Source: Sphingobacterium composti (GTDB taxonomy: Bacteria; Bacteroidota; Bacteroidia; Sphingobacteriales; Sphingobacteriaceae). From it: a DNA stretch of 64,000 bases. The notes beneath the pieces are model-generated. The model worked only from the letters and a program-made list of their open reading frames with translations, did not search any database and was not told the origin of the DNA. The stretch lies in contig NZ_WUQZ01000009.1 of NCBI RefSeq assembly GCF_009829075.1, positions 48,654 through 112,653 on the forward strand, given 5' to 3'. Position numbers and translations under genes: made by a program. Shown here in pieces: positions 27,435 through 35,292 of the stretch. The stretch's first letter is position 1. Every line of letters begins with the position of its first letter.

Positions 27435-27498
27435 AAAAATCCTTCAACCGGGGAGATTGAAGGATTTTTAACTAACCAATTATTAACCTAAATTATGA
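27435..27498 (+). repeat. hairpin-plus-tail repeat element, copy 2
   Basis: A perfect 13-bp stem (27435-27447 with 27457-27469) encloses the loop CCGGGGAGA. After 4 bases comes a 25-base tail (27474-27498) that differs from the copy at 437-461 at one position. Stem sequences differ between the copies while pairing is kept, which suggests selection on structure. It sits in a divergent gap about 100 bases before the ATG at 27601. Confidence 0.7.
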
Positions 27499-27600
27499 AT
27501 TACAAAATCACACTCAATTGCTGTGCCAAACTGATTAGTATCATTATTTTCTTAACAGATTTTAACAAATATTCTTATATTTATATAACCTATAAACATT

Positions 27601-28539
27601 ATGAAATACATTTTACTTGTAATCCTACTATATTTAGCACAAGGTCTATCAGCTCAAAACAAAATTGATAATCTGAAATCTTTTGAAGAAATTCAAGATT
27701 TCGTTAAAACTATAAGACCTGCATTTAAGTTTGCGAACTTAAATACAATGGACTTTACATCATTGGATAAATTGCTTGGTTTACCTAATGCAGCCAACAA
27801 TATCATTAAAGAATATCAAATTGATTCTAATTACTATATCCGTGATTTTAATAATGACGGACACAAGGATTTATTAATTTACGGCTTTGAAAAGCACTTA
27901 ACAGTTTTTGTGATTCTGTATGAAAATAGTGCGTACAAGTCCTACAATTTATTTTACAATGAATTAGGCGAAAATTCTATCTTTCCCAAAGTCGCACCTA
28001 ATCAGAATTTAATTCAATTATTTGAAATAGAAACTATTGGTCATGAACGCATGAGCAATCAAGGAAAACCAGTGAAACATGTATTAACATTCCATGAAAA
28101 CGAGTTTGTCGAATATAATTCTAATCCAAAAGATTATACTATTGATAGTATAATCGTGTCAATGAGTTGCCCATGGTGGCGACCATATCAATATAATTTT
28201 CGAATTAACGAACACAATACTATTGGATGGGAAGGAAACAAATCTGATGAAATTCATCTTCTACCTCACCTTGACAATCTGAAATGGGCTCTAATTAAGA
28301 AAAGATTAAACTATGCGGATTTCCCTTCTATTAAATTACCAAAATATATGATTTCTGACAACATTACTTATAAAATTACGGTATTTTACGATAATGGATT
28401 AATACACAGTATTAATAATAATCATGGATATGTTAACAGATCTTTAAATTTAATCTACAAGGAGATCATGTCGTTAAAAGGGATATTAGATGAGATATTA
28501 AAAGAAAAAAATAAGCCCAAATTACCTGGGCTTAAATAA
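27601..28539 (+). CDS. exported protein of unknown function
   Basis: A 312-residue protein with a signal peptide ending near GLSAQ. DFNNDGHKDLLIYG resembles the calcium-binding Asp-rich loop of FG-GAP/VCBS repeats, but only one such loop is seen. The C-terminal region is rich in Asn, Lys and Tyr and has no motif I recognise. It is flanked by the hairpin element upstream and convergent with pyrD; its last codons lie in the terminator stem. A near-consensus TATATTTA lies about 30 bases upstream of the start. Confidence 0.7.
   Translation: MKYILLVILLYLAQGLSAQNKIDNLKSFEEIQDFVKTIRPAFKFANLNTMDFTSLDKLLGLPNAANNIIKEYQIDSNYYIRDFNNDGHKDLLIYGFEKHLTVFVILYENSAYKSYNLFYNELGENSIFPKVAPNQNLIQLFEIETIGHERMSNQGKPVKHVLTFHENEFVEYNSNPKDYTIDSIIVSMSCPWWRPYQYNFRINEHNTIGWEGNKSDEIHLLPHLDNLKWALIKKRLNYADFPSIKLPKYMISDNITYKITVFYDNGLIHSINNNHGYVNRSLNLIYKEIMSLKGILDEILKEKNKPKLPGLK
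28512..28534. terminator. terminator between the exported protein gene and pyrD
   Basis: TAAGCCCA pairs with TGGGCTTA around a 7-base loop, overlapping the end of the plus-strand gene. It can serve both convergent genes. Confidence 0.75.
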
Positions 28540-28542
28540 AAG

Positions 28543-29574
28543 TTATTTACTTTTTAAAATTCCTTTACAAATTTCTGAAATCAAAGCAGGACCCTCGTAA
28601 ATAAAACCTGTATAAATTTGAACTAATGCTGCTCCAGCATTTAATTTGTCTAGGGCGTCTTCGGCAGAATGAATTCCTCCTACTCCAATTATTGGGAAAG
28701 CACCATTAGATTTTTGGTAAATGTATTTTATAACTTCTGTTGAACGTTTTGTCAATGGCTTTCCACTTACGCCACCCATTTCCTTGACTAAATTCGGGTC
28801 TGATTGCAATCCTTCTCTCGAAATAGTAGTATTAGTCGCTATCAAGCCTGCAATATTAGTTTCGGTTACGATTTCTACAATATCATCTAATTGTGAATCA
28901 GTCAAATCAGGAGCAATTTTTAATAAGATTGGTTTTACTGTAGGCTTCTGTGCATTCAAATCTTGTAAAGTATTCAAAATATGCATCAAAGGACCTTTTT
29001 CTTGCAAATCACGTAATCCAGGTGTATTCGGTGAACTTACATTCACGACGAAATAATCTACGTAATCATACAACGCATGGAAACAGTATATATAATCATT
29101 TACTGCCTCTTCGTTTGGCGTGATTTTATTTTTACCAATATTGCCGCCAATGATGACACCATTACGATTTTTGAGATATTTCAATCGTCCAGCAGCAACA
29201 TCCGCACCTTGGTTGTTGAATCCCATGCGATTAATTAAAGCTTTGTCATTGACCAAGCGAAACATACGAGGTTTATCATTTCCAGGCTGTGGTTTTGGAG
29301 TAACTGTTCCAATTTCGATAAATCCGAAGCCGAAATTAGACATATCTTCAATGTACTCTGCGTTTTTGTCAAAACCAGCTGCCAATCCTACAGGATTCTT
29401 AAACTTCAAACCAAAAACTTCTCTTTCTAACCGTGAATCCTCAACCGCATACAAGGATTTTAATAAGGATTTTGAACCCCAAATTTTGGTAAAAGTTTTC
29501 AACCCATTTGTAACAGTATGATGCGCTTTTTCGGGCGCCATCGAAAAGAAAATTGGCTTTATTAGTTTGTACAT
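28543..29574 (-). CDS. pyrD: quinone-dependent dihydroorotate dehydrogenase (class 2)
   Basis: Oxidises dihydroorotate to orotate in pyrimidine synthesis, passing electrons to the membrane quinone pool. The 343-residue protein has the class 2 N-terminal membrane-contact helices ([13 protein letters not shown]), then the FMN barrel. Motifs include [18 protein letters not shown], the NRMGFNNQG loop, [14 protein letters not shown] with the catalytic serine region, KIAPDL and GVGGI. Transcribed divergently from the ABC-F gene. Confidence 0.95.
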   Translation of the reverse strand: MYKLIKPIFFSMAPEKAHHTVTNGLKTFTKIWGSKSLLKSLYAVEDSRLEREVFGLKFKNPVGLAAGFDKNAEYIEDMSNFGFGFIEIGTVTPKPQPGNDKPRMFRLVNDKALINRMGFNNQGADVAAGRLKYLKNRNGVIIGGNIGKNKITPNEEAVNDYIYCFHALYDYVDYFVVNVSSPNTPGLRDLQEKGPLMHILNTLQDLNAQKPTVKPILLKIAPDLTDSQLDDIVEIVTETNIAGLIATNTTISREGLQSDPNLVKEMGGVSGKPLTKRSTEVIKYIYQKSNGAFPIIGVGGIHSAEDALDKLNAGAALVQIYTGFIYEGPALISEICKGILKSK

Positions 29575-29631
29575 TATAAAATATGAATCGTTAATCCAAT
29601 AAACAGAAGGTATATTCCTTTTGCTAAGCTA

Positions 29632-29639
29632 CAAAGGTA
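29632..29639 (-). promoter_or_regulatory. -7 box of pyrD
   Basis: On the minus strand TACCTTTG matches TAnnTTTG, 57 bases before the ATG. It lies only 22 bases from the opposing ABC-F box. Confidence 0.5.
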
Positions 29640-29661
29640 GAAAAGAAGCAGAAATAATCAC

Positions 29662-29669
29662 TACTTTTG
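29662..29669 (+). promoter_or_regulatory. -7 box of the ABC-F gene
   Basis: TACTTTTG matches TAnnTTTG and ends 8 bases before the ATG, implying a very short or absent leader. Confidence 0.55.
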
Positions 29670-29677
29670 CACTCGAA

Positions 29678-31591
29678 ATGATATCAATAAATAACTTAAC
29701 ATTTGAAATAGGCTCAAGAGCCTTGTACGACGAAGCGAACTGGCATATCAAACCAGGAGATAAAGTAGGATTAATCGGTGCTAACGGCACAGGAAAATCT
29801 ACTTTGCTACGCCTTATCGTCGGACAATACACACCTACCTCAGGTACCATTTCAATGGCAAAAGACTTAAAAATTGGTTATTTGAACCAAGATTTATTGT
29901 CTTACCATTCTGAAAAAAGTATTTTGCATGTTGCGATGGAGGCTTTCGAACGCCAAAATCAGCTTCACACGGAAATAGAAAATTTACTTAAGAAACTGGA
30001 AACAGATTATTCGGATGAAATACTGAATAAACTTAGCGACAAACAAACAGAGTTTGAAGCCTTAGACGGTTATAATATCGAATTTCGTGCACACGAAATT
30101 CTAGCAGGTCTTGGTTTTTCGGAAGAGGAGCAGAAAAGACCTTTAGCTACATTCTCTGGAGGATGGCGTATGCGTGTGATGTTGGCTCGTATACTTTTGC
30201 AAGCACCTGATATTTTATTATTAGATGAGCCGACCAACCACATGGACTTACCTTCTATCAAATGGTTGGAAAATTATTTACAAACTTTTGAAGGAGCTAT
30301 TGTAATCGTTTCTCACGACAGGTATTTTTTAGATAGAATTATCAAGAAAACGGTTGAATCACGCAAAGGAAAATTGACTTTGTATGCAGGAAATTACAGC
30401 TTCTATTTGGAGGAGAAAGCTTTACGTAATGAAATTCAAGCAGGACAATTCAAAAATCAACAAGCAAAAATCAAGCAAGAAGAACGATTAATTGAGCGTT
30501 TCCGTGCGAAAGCATCTAAAGCGAAAATGGCGCAATCACGTATCAAAGCCTTGGAACGCATGGACCGTGTAGAAGATGTGGATGACGACAATCCAGAAGT
30601 AAACTTCAGCTTCAAATTTTCAAAACCTTCGGGTCGTCATGTAGTGACACTGGAAAATATTTCCAAATCCTACCCAAATTTGGAAATTCTTCGAAACACC
30701 AGTGCTTTAATCGAAAAAGGTGATAAAATTGCATTAATCGGGGCAAATGGTAAAGGTAAATCAACCTTATTGCGCATCGTGGCTGATGACGACAAGAACT
30801 TCGAAGGTGTCGTAACAAAAGGTCACAATGTATCGCAAACCTTCTTTGCACAGCATCAATTAGAAGCGCTGCATTTAGAAAATTCTATCATCGCCGAAAT
30901 GCAAGCATTCGCTCCAAAGCATAGTGAAACTGAATTGCGTTCGATTTTGGGTTGTTTCTTATTCACAGGAGATGATGCTTTCAAAAAGATTAAAGTGCTA
31001 TCAGGTGGTGAAAAATCTCGCGTAGCCTTAGCGAAAGCTTTAACAGCGGATGCAAACTTTTTAGTACTCGATGAGCCAACCAACCACTTGGATATGGCTT
31101 CGGTGAACATTTTGATTCAAGCGTTGCAACAATACGAAGGAACCTTTATTGTGGTTTCACACGACCGTTATTTCTTGGATAATATCGCTAACAAAATTTG
31201 GTTTATCGAAAATAAAGAAATCAAGGAATATCCAGGAACGTATCAAGAGTATGAAGAATGGAATGCTAAACGTGTCATAAAACCTGAAGTTAGAGAAGAG
31301 AAAAAAGTAGTCAAAGAAGAGCCTAAAAAGCAAAAACAAGCTCCTTCGGATGACACTAAGCGTTTACTTTTGAAAAAGAATAAAGAATTAGCGCAATTGG
31401 AAGGGCAAATAGCTGACAAAGAACAAGAAGTCAAAAAATTAGAAGCACATTTGGCTTCAGAGGATGTTTATTCTGATGCTTTCAAGCTGCAAGAAGCAAC
31501 TCGAAATTATAATTCTGCCAAAGCTGAATTTGACCAACTACAACAAAATTGGGAAGCACTTGCAGAAGAGATAATGGAATTAGAGGGATAA
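29678..31591 (+). CDS. ABC-F family ribosome-associated ATPase
   Basis: A 637-residue protein with two ATP-binding cassettes and no membrane domain. First cassette: Walker A GANGTGKST, signature FSGGWRMRVML, Walker B LLLDEPTNHMD. Second: GANGKGKST, LSGGEKSRVAL, LVLDEPTNHLD. Between them is the charged linker (about residues 240-310), and a C-terminal coiled coil follows (about 560-637). ABC-F proteins bind the ribosomal E-site and relieve stalling or antibiotic inhibition; the GGWRMR signature resembles YheS. I used ATG 29678 (MISINNLTFEIG) because the promoter lies inside the longer TTG frame. Confidence 0.93.
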   Translation: MISINNLTFEIGSRALYDEANWHIKPGDKVGLIGANGTGKSTLLRLIVGQYTPTSGTISMAKDLKIGYLNQDLLSYHSEKSILHVAMEAFERQNQLHTEIENLLKKLETDYSDEILNKLSDKQTEFEALDGYNIEFRAHEILAGLGFSEEEQKRPLATFSGGWRMRVMLARILLQAPDILLLDEPTNHMDLPSIKWLENYLQTFEGAIVIVSHDRYFLDRIIKKTVESRKGKLTLYAGNYSFYLEEKALRNEIQAGQFKNQQAKIKQEERLIERFRAKASKAKMAQSRIKALERMDRVEDVDDDNPEVNFSFKFSKPSGRHVVTLENISKSYPNLEILRNTSALIEKGDKIALIGANGKGKSTLLRIVADDDKNFEGVVTKGHNVSQTFFAQHQLEALHLENSIIAEMQAFAPKHSETELRSILGCFLFTGDDAFKKIKVLSGGEKSRVALAKALTADANFLVLDEPTNHLDMASVNILIQALQQYEGTFIVVSHDRYFLDNIANKIWFIENKEIKEYPGTYQEYEEWNAKRVIKPEVREEKKVVKEEPKKQKQAPSDDTKRLLLKKNKELAQLEGQIADKEQEVKKLEAHLASEDVYSDAFKLQEATRNYNSAKAEFDQLQQNWEALAEEIMELEG

Positions 31592-31594
31592 TAT

Positions 31595-31629
31595 AAATAT
31601 AGCCTTTACAAATTGTAAAGGCTATATTT
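31595..31629. terminator. bidirectional terminator between ABC-F and GNAT genes
   Basis: A 17-base arm reading AAATATAGCCTTTACAA is followed after one base by its perfect complement, giving a very stable stem-loop between convergent genes. Confidence 0.85.
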
Positions 31630-31630
31630 A

Positions 31631-32080
31631 TTATGTTAACACCATTTCTACATGGGGAATATTATCTTCCAAGTAAGTTTCCTTACTCACCCGCACAAAA
31701 CCTACATTCTCATAGAAAGCTTGCAAATGTGCTTGAGCACTAATCCGAACAGCTTCATTTGGAAAAACCTTTCGCATTGCTGAAATAGCCTCTTGCATAA
31801 GTTCGGTTCCCAATTTCAAATGACGAGCATTCGGATTCACCACTACCCGACCAATGGAAGCATCAGAATAAGAAACATGCGGCGGAAGTAAGCGCGCATA
31901 AGCTACAACCTCTTCGTTAATAATTCCCATCAAGTGCTTTCCTTTCAAATCTTTGTTATCGCATTCAGGATACAAACATTCTTGCTCCAACATAAACACA
32001 TTGATACGAAGCTGAAGAATTTTATATAATTCCAAACTTGTCAATTCGGAAAATTCACGAACTACCCAAGTCGCTTTCAT
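31631..32080 (-). CDS. ElaA-like GNAT acetyltransferase
   Basis: A 149-residue cytoplasmic GNAT-fold protein resembling E. coli ElaA. The acetyl-CoA region is IGRVVVNPNARHLKLGTEL, a variant of the usual R/Q-x-x-G-x-G/A loop. EQECLYPECDNKDLKGKH is typical of the ElaA group. Substrate unknown. It is the last gene of a close minus-strand run (YqeY 5 bases upstream, then the SDR gene), ending at the strong terminator. Confidence 0.85.
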   Translation of the reverse strand: MKATWVVREFSELTSLELYKILQLRINVFMLEQECLYPECDNKDLKGKHLMGIINEEVVAYARLLPPHVSYSDASIGRVVVNPNARHLKLGTELMQEAISAMRKVFPNEAVRISAQAHLQAFYENVGFVRVSKETYLEDNIPHVEMVLT

Positions 32081-32085
32081 ACAAA

Positions 32086-32535
32086 TTAAGCTAAACTAGA
32101 TTTTACAATTTCTGAAATAGTTTTGCCATCAGCTTTACCTGCCAATTGTACATTCGCAGCACCCATCACCTTACCCATATCCTTCATACCAGCAGCACCA
32201 GTTTCAGCAATGATATTTTTAATAACAACTTCAATTTCTTCACGAGACAATTGCTTCGGAAGATATTCTTCAATTACTTGTTGTTCCTCAAATTCTGTTT
32301 GGAACAAATCCTCACGACCTTGCTCCTTATAGATTTCACCAGACTCTTTACGTTGTTTTACCAATTTTTGTAAAACTTTAATTTCAGCATCTTCTGATAA
32401 TTCGTCAACACCAGCCTTCTCCGTTTTTGCTAATAAAATAGCAGCTTTCACCGCACGTAAACCTCTCAAACGAACCGCATCTTTGGCAATCATTGCTGCC
32501 TTAATATCCTGATTTATTTTTTGTTCTAATGACAT
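32086..32535 (-). CDS. GatB/YqeY domain protein
   Basis: A 149-residue protein covering the YqeY family. The N-terminal SLEQKINQDIKAAMIAKDAV and the C-terminal region with GAAGMKDMGKVMGAANVQLAGKADGK are characteristic; the latter corresponds to the tRNA-contact tail domain shared with GatB. YqeY proteins may assist tRNA amidation or have another tRNA-related role; this is not settled. Five bases separate it from the GNAT gene and 7 from the SDR gene. Confidence 0.9.
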   Translation of the reverse strand: MSLEQKINQDIKAAMIAKDAVRLRGLRAVKAAILLAKTEKAGVDELSEDAEIKVLQKLVKQRKESGEIYKEQGREDLFQTEFEEQQVIEEYLPKQLSREEIEVVIKNIIAETGAAGMKDMGKVMGAANVQLAGKADGKTISEIVKSSLA

Positions 32536-32542
32536 AATATGA

Positions 32543-33301
32543 TTATTTTCTATTTACTATTGTTCCATTTGCTTGTGCCGTAGGCATGATTAGCAAATCA
32601 TTAATATTAACATGTGCTGGTCGAGATAAGACAAATGCAATGGTTTCTGCAATATCTTCACCACTCAAAGGGGTTAAGCCTGTATATACCGATTTTGCAC
32701 GTTCTTTATCTCCATGAAACCTTACTTCCGAAAATTCAGTTTCTACCATCCCGGGATTGATTGCCGTTACTTTGATACCAAAAGATAATAAATCAATGCG
32801 CATAGCTTTATTTAGCGCATCTACAGCATGTTTTGTTGCACAATAGACATTTCCGTTTGGATAGACTTCTTTTCCAGCTATTGAACCAATATTCACGATA
32901 TGAGCATTTGTACTTTTCTTCAATAAGGGCGTTACAGCTTTCGTCACATATAAAAGACCTTTTACATTCGTATCAATCATTCTATCCCAATCATCAAGGT
33001 CCCCATCTTGCAATGCATCCAAACCTTGACTTAAACCAGCATTATTGATGAGAACATCAATATTTTTCCATTCTTCTGGAAGATTAGCAATTGCTTCTGC
33101 GACCTCTTCCCTATTTCGTACATCCAAAATAAAAGTATGAACGTCCAAATTTGGATATTGTTTCAACAACTCCTTTTTTAGCTGTGCTAATCTATCCTCA
33201 CGGCGAGCACATAATAGTAACCTATAACCTTCTTTTGCCAATACGTTAGCACAAGCTAAGCCTATGCCCGAACTTGCTCCAGTAATTAAAACTGTTCTCA
33301 T
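32543..33301 (-). CDS. short-chain dehydrogenase/reductase, YdfG-like
   Basis: A 252-residue cytoplasmic oxidoreductase. The cofactor motif is TGASSGIG, followed by CARREDRL whose arginines suggest NADP preference. The catalytic set comprises NNAGLS, the Ser in NIGSIAGKEVYP and the YCATK Tyr/Lys pair. Closest in character to serine/3-hydroxy acid dehydrogenases of the YdfG type; the substrate is not certain. Three bases after the porT stop, so it is part of the ubiE-porT transcription unit. Confidence 0.9.
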   Translation of the reverse strand: MRTVLITGASSGIGLACANVLAKEGYRLLLCARREDRLAQLKKELLKQYPNLDVHTFILDVRNREEVAEAIANLPEEWKNIDVLINNAGLSQGLDALQDGDLDDWDRMIDTNVKGLLYVTKAVTPLLKKSTNAHIVNIGSIAGKEVYPNGNVYCATKHAVDALNKAMRIDLLSFGIKVTAINPGMVETEFSEVRFHGDKERAKSVYTGLTPLSGEDIAETIAFVLSRPAHVNINDLLIMPTAQANGTIVNRK

Positions 33302-33304
33302 TTA

Positions 33305-34144
33305 TTATTGAAATATCAAGCTAAAATAAATATTACGGATAAGTCCGCGATCTATTGGAGCCATAAATTTGTTTGCCTTAGATAAAAAATGATTATTGCT
33401 CAAAACATTGTGTATGCTCTGGCTAAACCGTACTTCTGGTGATACCTTAAAATAGGACATAAAAATATCAAACCCAAAGCCTGCTTCCCATGACATATAT
33501 TCAGGTTTTAAAACTAAAACCTCAGTATGTGCTCGATTATTAATCTTTTCAGTACTTTGTTGATTGTAATTCGATATTATTCCCGTCCACCTAGTCAGTC
33601 TAACACCTCCAAGTATATACCCTCTATATTTTGTATCAGATTTAAAAATTCTCTTCTCTTCTGAAAGAAATTTCAAGACAACAGGAAATTCAAATGAATT
33701 AAAATTATCTCCTTGAACATCAGACAAAATATGTTTAGTCTTACGTGTCAAAGCGTTTATCTCAGGATTCATAGAAGCATATTCTATAGAATTTGAATTC
33801 AATATATTAAAGGATGGAGTAAAATTAATAGAAAGCTTATCATTCCACTTTACATCGACAGGAATTCCAATCGAAAATCCATGAGCTTCTTTATTACGAA
33901 TTGATCTCAACCCATCCAAATAGGTCAAATCTTGAGGATCATCATCTAGTTCGTCAAACAATTGCTTCCAATTATCCTTTAATTTGATTTGATAACTTTG
34001 ATTTATATAATTATACTGAAAGCCAATTTGAACAACAGCATCTTCATCGTAACCACTAAAAGGTAAACTAACAAACTTTTGCGCTAACAATGAGGTTATT
34101 GATAGCAAAAAAAATATAATTATAGTAAACCCATATCTTATCAT
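33305..34144 (-). CDS. porT: PorT-like outer membrane protein of the type IX secretion system
   Basis: A 279-residue protein with a signal peptide (ending near LLAQ) and a beta-rich body of aromatic-alternating strands, for example YRGYILGGVRLTRW and ending NIYFSLIFQ. The sequence alone is weakly diagnostic. The main support is context: in many Bacteroidota porT follows ubiE directly, and here the two overlap by 4 bases. PorT is an outer-membrane beta-barrel required for type IX secretion. It could also be another small porin-like protein. The type IX protein PorG is encoded 6 kb away. Confidence 0.75.
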   Translation of the reverse strand: MIRYGFTIIIFFLLSITSLLAQKFVSLPFSGYDEDAVVQIGFQYNYINQSYQIKLKDNWKQLFDELDDDPQDLTYLDGLRSIRNKEAHGFSIGIPVDVKWNDKLSINFTPSFNILNSNSIEYASMNPEINALTRKTKHILSDVQGDNFNSFEFPVVLKFLSEEKRIFKSDTKYRGYILGGVRLTRWTGIISNYNQQSTEKINNRAHTEVLVLKPEYMSWEAGFGFDIFMSYFKVSPEVRFSQSIHNVLSNNHFLSKANKFMAPIDRGLIRNIYFSLIFQ

Positions 34145-34881
34145 TTCGAAGCTTCGTATATAGTACAGAATCCAAAAGTTTGCGGCCTCACATTCGTGGA
34201 ACTAAAGCCAACTTTTTCGGTGATTTGAGCAAAACGCTTTCCATCTGGAAATTTTGCTACCGACTCTGGCAAATAAGAATATGCACTTGAATCCTTTGAT
34301 ATCAGCCTTCCATAAGCAGGCACTATTCTATGAAAGTAAAAATTATAAAACTGCTTAATTGGGAATGCAGTAGGATTAGATAACTCTAAAATTATAGCCT
34401 TTCCACCAGGTTTCAAGACGCGATATATTTCAGAAAGACCCTTTTCTAAATCTTCAAAATTACGGACACCAAAAGCGACAGTTACAGCGTCAAATGAATG
34501 GTCTTCAAACTGCAAATTCTCAGAGTCTCCAAGCTGCACTTCAAAAATATCCTGCAAGCCCTTTTTTACAATTTTCTCTTTTGCTACTTCCAACATACCT
34601 TTTGATATGTCTACCCCAACTATTTTTTTTGGTTTTAATATTTTGATAGACTCAATAGCAAAGTCGCCAGTTCCTGTAGCCACATCTAATATAGTTTGTG
34701 GTTGAATAGCTTGTAGTAGTTTGATTGCTTTTTTACGCCATATAACATCAATTCGCATCGTCATCAAACGATTCAAAAGATCGTATTTTTTCGAGATATT
34801 ATTGAACATATCTGCGACTTGTTCTTTCTTTCCTCCGTCTTTCGACTTATATGGTTTTAGTGTAGAAGCTTCATTTGACAT
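34141..34881 (-). CDS. ubiE: demethylmenaquinone methyltransferase UbiE/MenG
   Basis: Methylates demethylmenaquinone in the last step of menaquinone synthesis. The 246-residue protein has the family motifs: the N-terminal VADMFNNISKKYDLLNRLMT, SAM-binding LDVATGTGDFAIE, and GVRNFEDLEKGLSEIYRVLKPGG. It ends within the porT start (4-base ATGA overlap). A TATCTTTG box lies 4 bases before its ATG, which would produce a leaderless transcript. Confidence 0.93.
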   Translation of the reverse strand: MSNEASTLKPYKSKDGGKKEQVADMFNNISKKYDLLNRLMTMRIDVIWRKKAIKLLQAIQPQTILDVATGTGDFAIESIKILKPKKIVGVDISKGMLEVAKEKIVKKGLQDIFEVQLGDSENLQFEDHSFDAVTVAFGVRNFEDLEKGLSEIYRVLKPGGKAIILELSNPTAFPIKQFYNFYFHRIVPAYGRLISKDSSAYSYLPESVAKFPDGKRFAQITEKVGFSSTNVRPQTFGFCTIYEASK

Positions 34882-34885
34882 AACA

Positions 34886-34893
34886 CAAAGATA
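34886..34893 (-). promoter_or_regulatory. -7 box of the ubiE-porT unit
   Basis: On the minus strand TATCTTTG matches TAnnTTTG, with only four bases before the ATG. Transcription would start at or inside the start codon. Confidence 0.55.
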
Positions 34894-35023
34894 GTATATA
34901 TTTTATGTAGTATAAAGAAGAAAAAATCGACGATTAAACCAAGAACTATCCTTAACATACTGATAATGAAAACTTAACTTCACATTGCCTCTTGAACAAA
35001 TTCACACGACAACCAAATTTCAC

Positions 35024-35186
35024 TTATCCACATACTAACGAGTTTTCCACATTTTTACAAAAGACTGTTTAACAAACAATTAACAACACTATTAACACTT
35101 ACTTCACAATATATGTGAATAATAAAACGTTATTTGATAGGACAAAATGCATTTCCAAAAATTACTTCACAATTGGATGTGAACAA
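35024..35186. other. DnaA-box cluster, candidate replication origin (oriC)
   Basis: TTATCCACA (35024-35032, the perfect DnaA box), TTTTCCACA (35043-35051) and, on the minus strand, TTATTCACA (35114-35122) fit TTWTNCACA. A near match TTGTTCACA lies at 35178-35186. Two similar units, TTACTTCACAAT through ATGTGAA, start at 35099 and 35162, 63 bases or about six helical turns apart, each an inverted TTCACA/TGTGAA pair. The flanks are AT-rich. The 411-base gap separates mainly minus-strand genes on the left from mainly plus-strand genes on the right. Origin function is inferred. Confidence 0.5.
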
Positions 35187-35215
35187 CTATAAATAGTTAT
35201 AGAATGTATTTTTCT

Positions 35216-35223
35216 TACTTTTG
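35216..35223 (+). promoter_or_regulatory. -7 box of dnaB
   Basis: TACTTTTG matches TAnnTTTG, 69 bases before the ATG. The predicted leader contains an inverted repeat ATTCAC/GTGAAT (about 35233-35260). Confidence 0.55.
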
Positions 35224-35292
35224 TTATACGATGATTCACCTGTATAAAAACACAAGTGAATATATTGAAAAACAGAAATAATCAACGGGATA

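Noticed and set aside
402..27498. hairpin repeats as a CRISPR array
   Set aside because: There are only two copies 27 kb apart, with no spacers and no cas genes.
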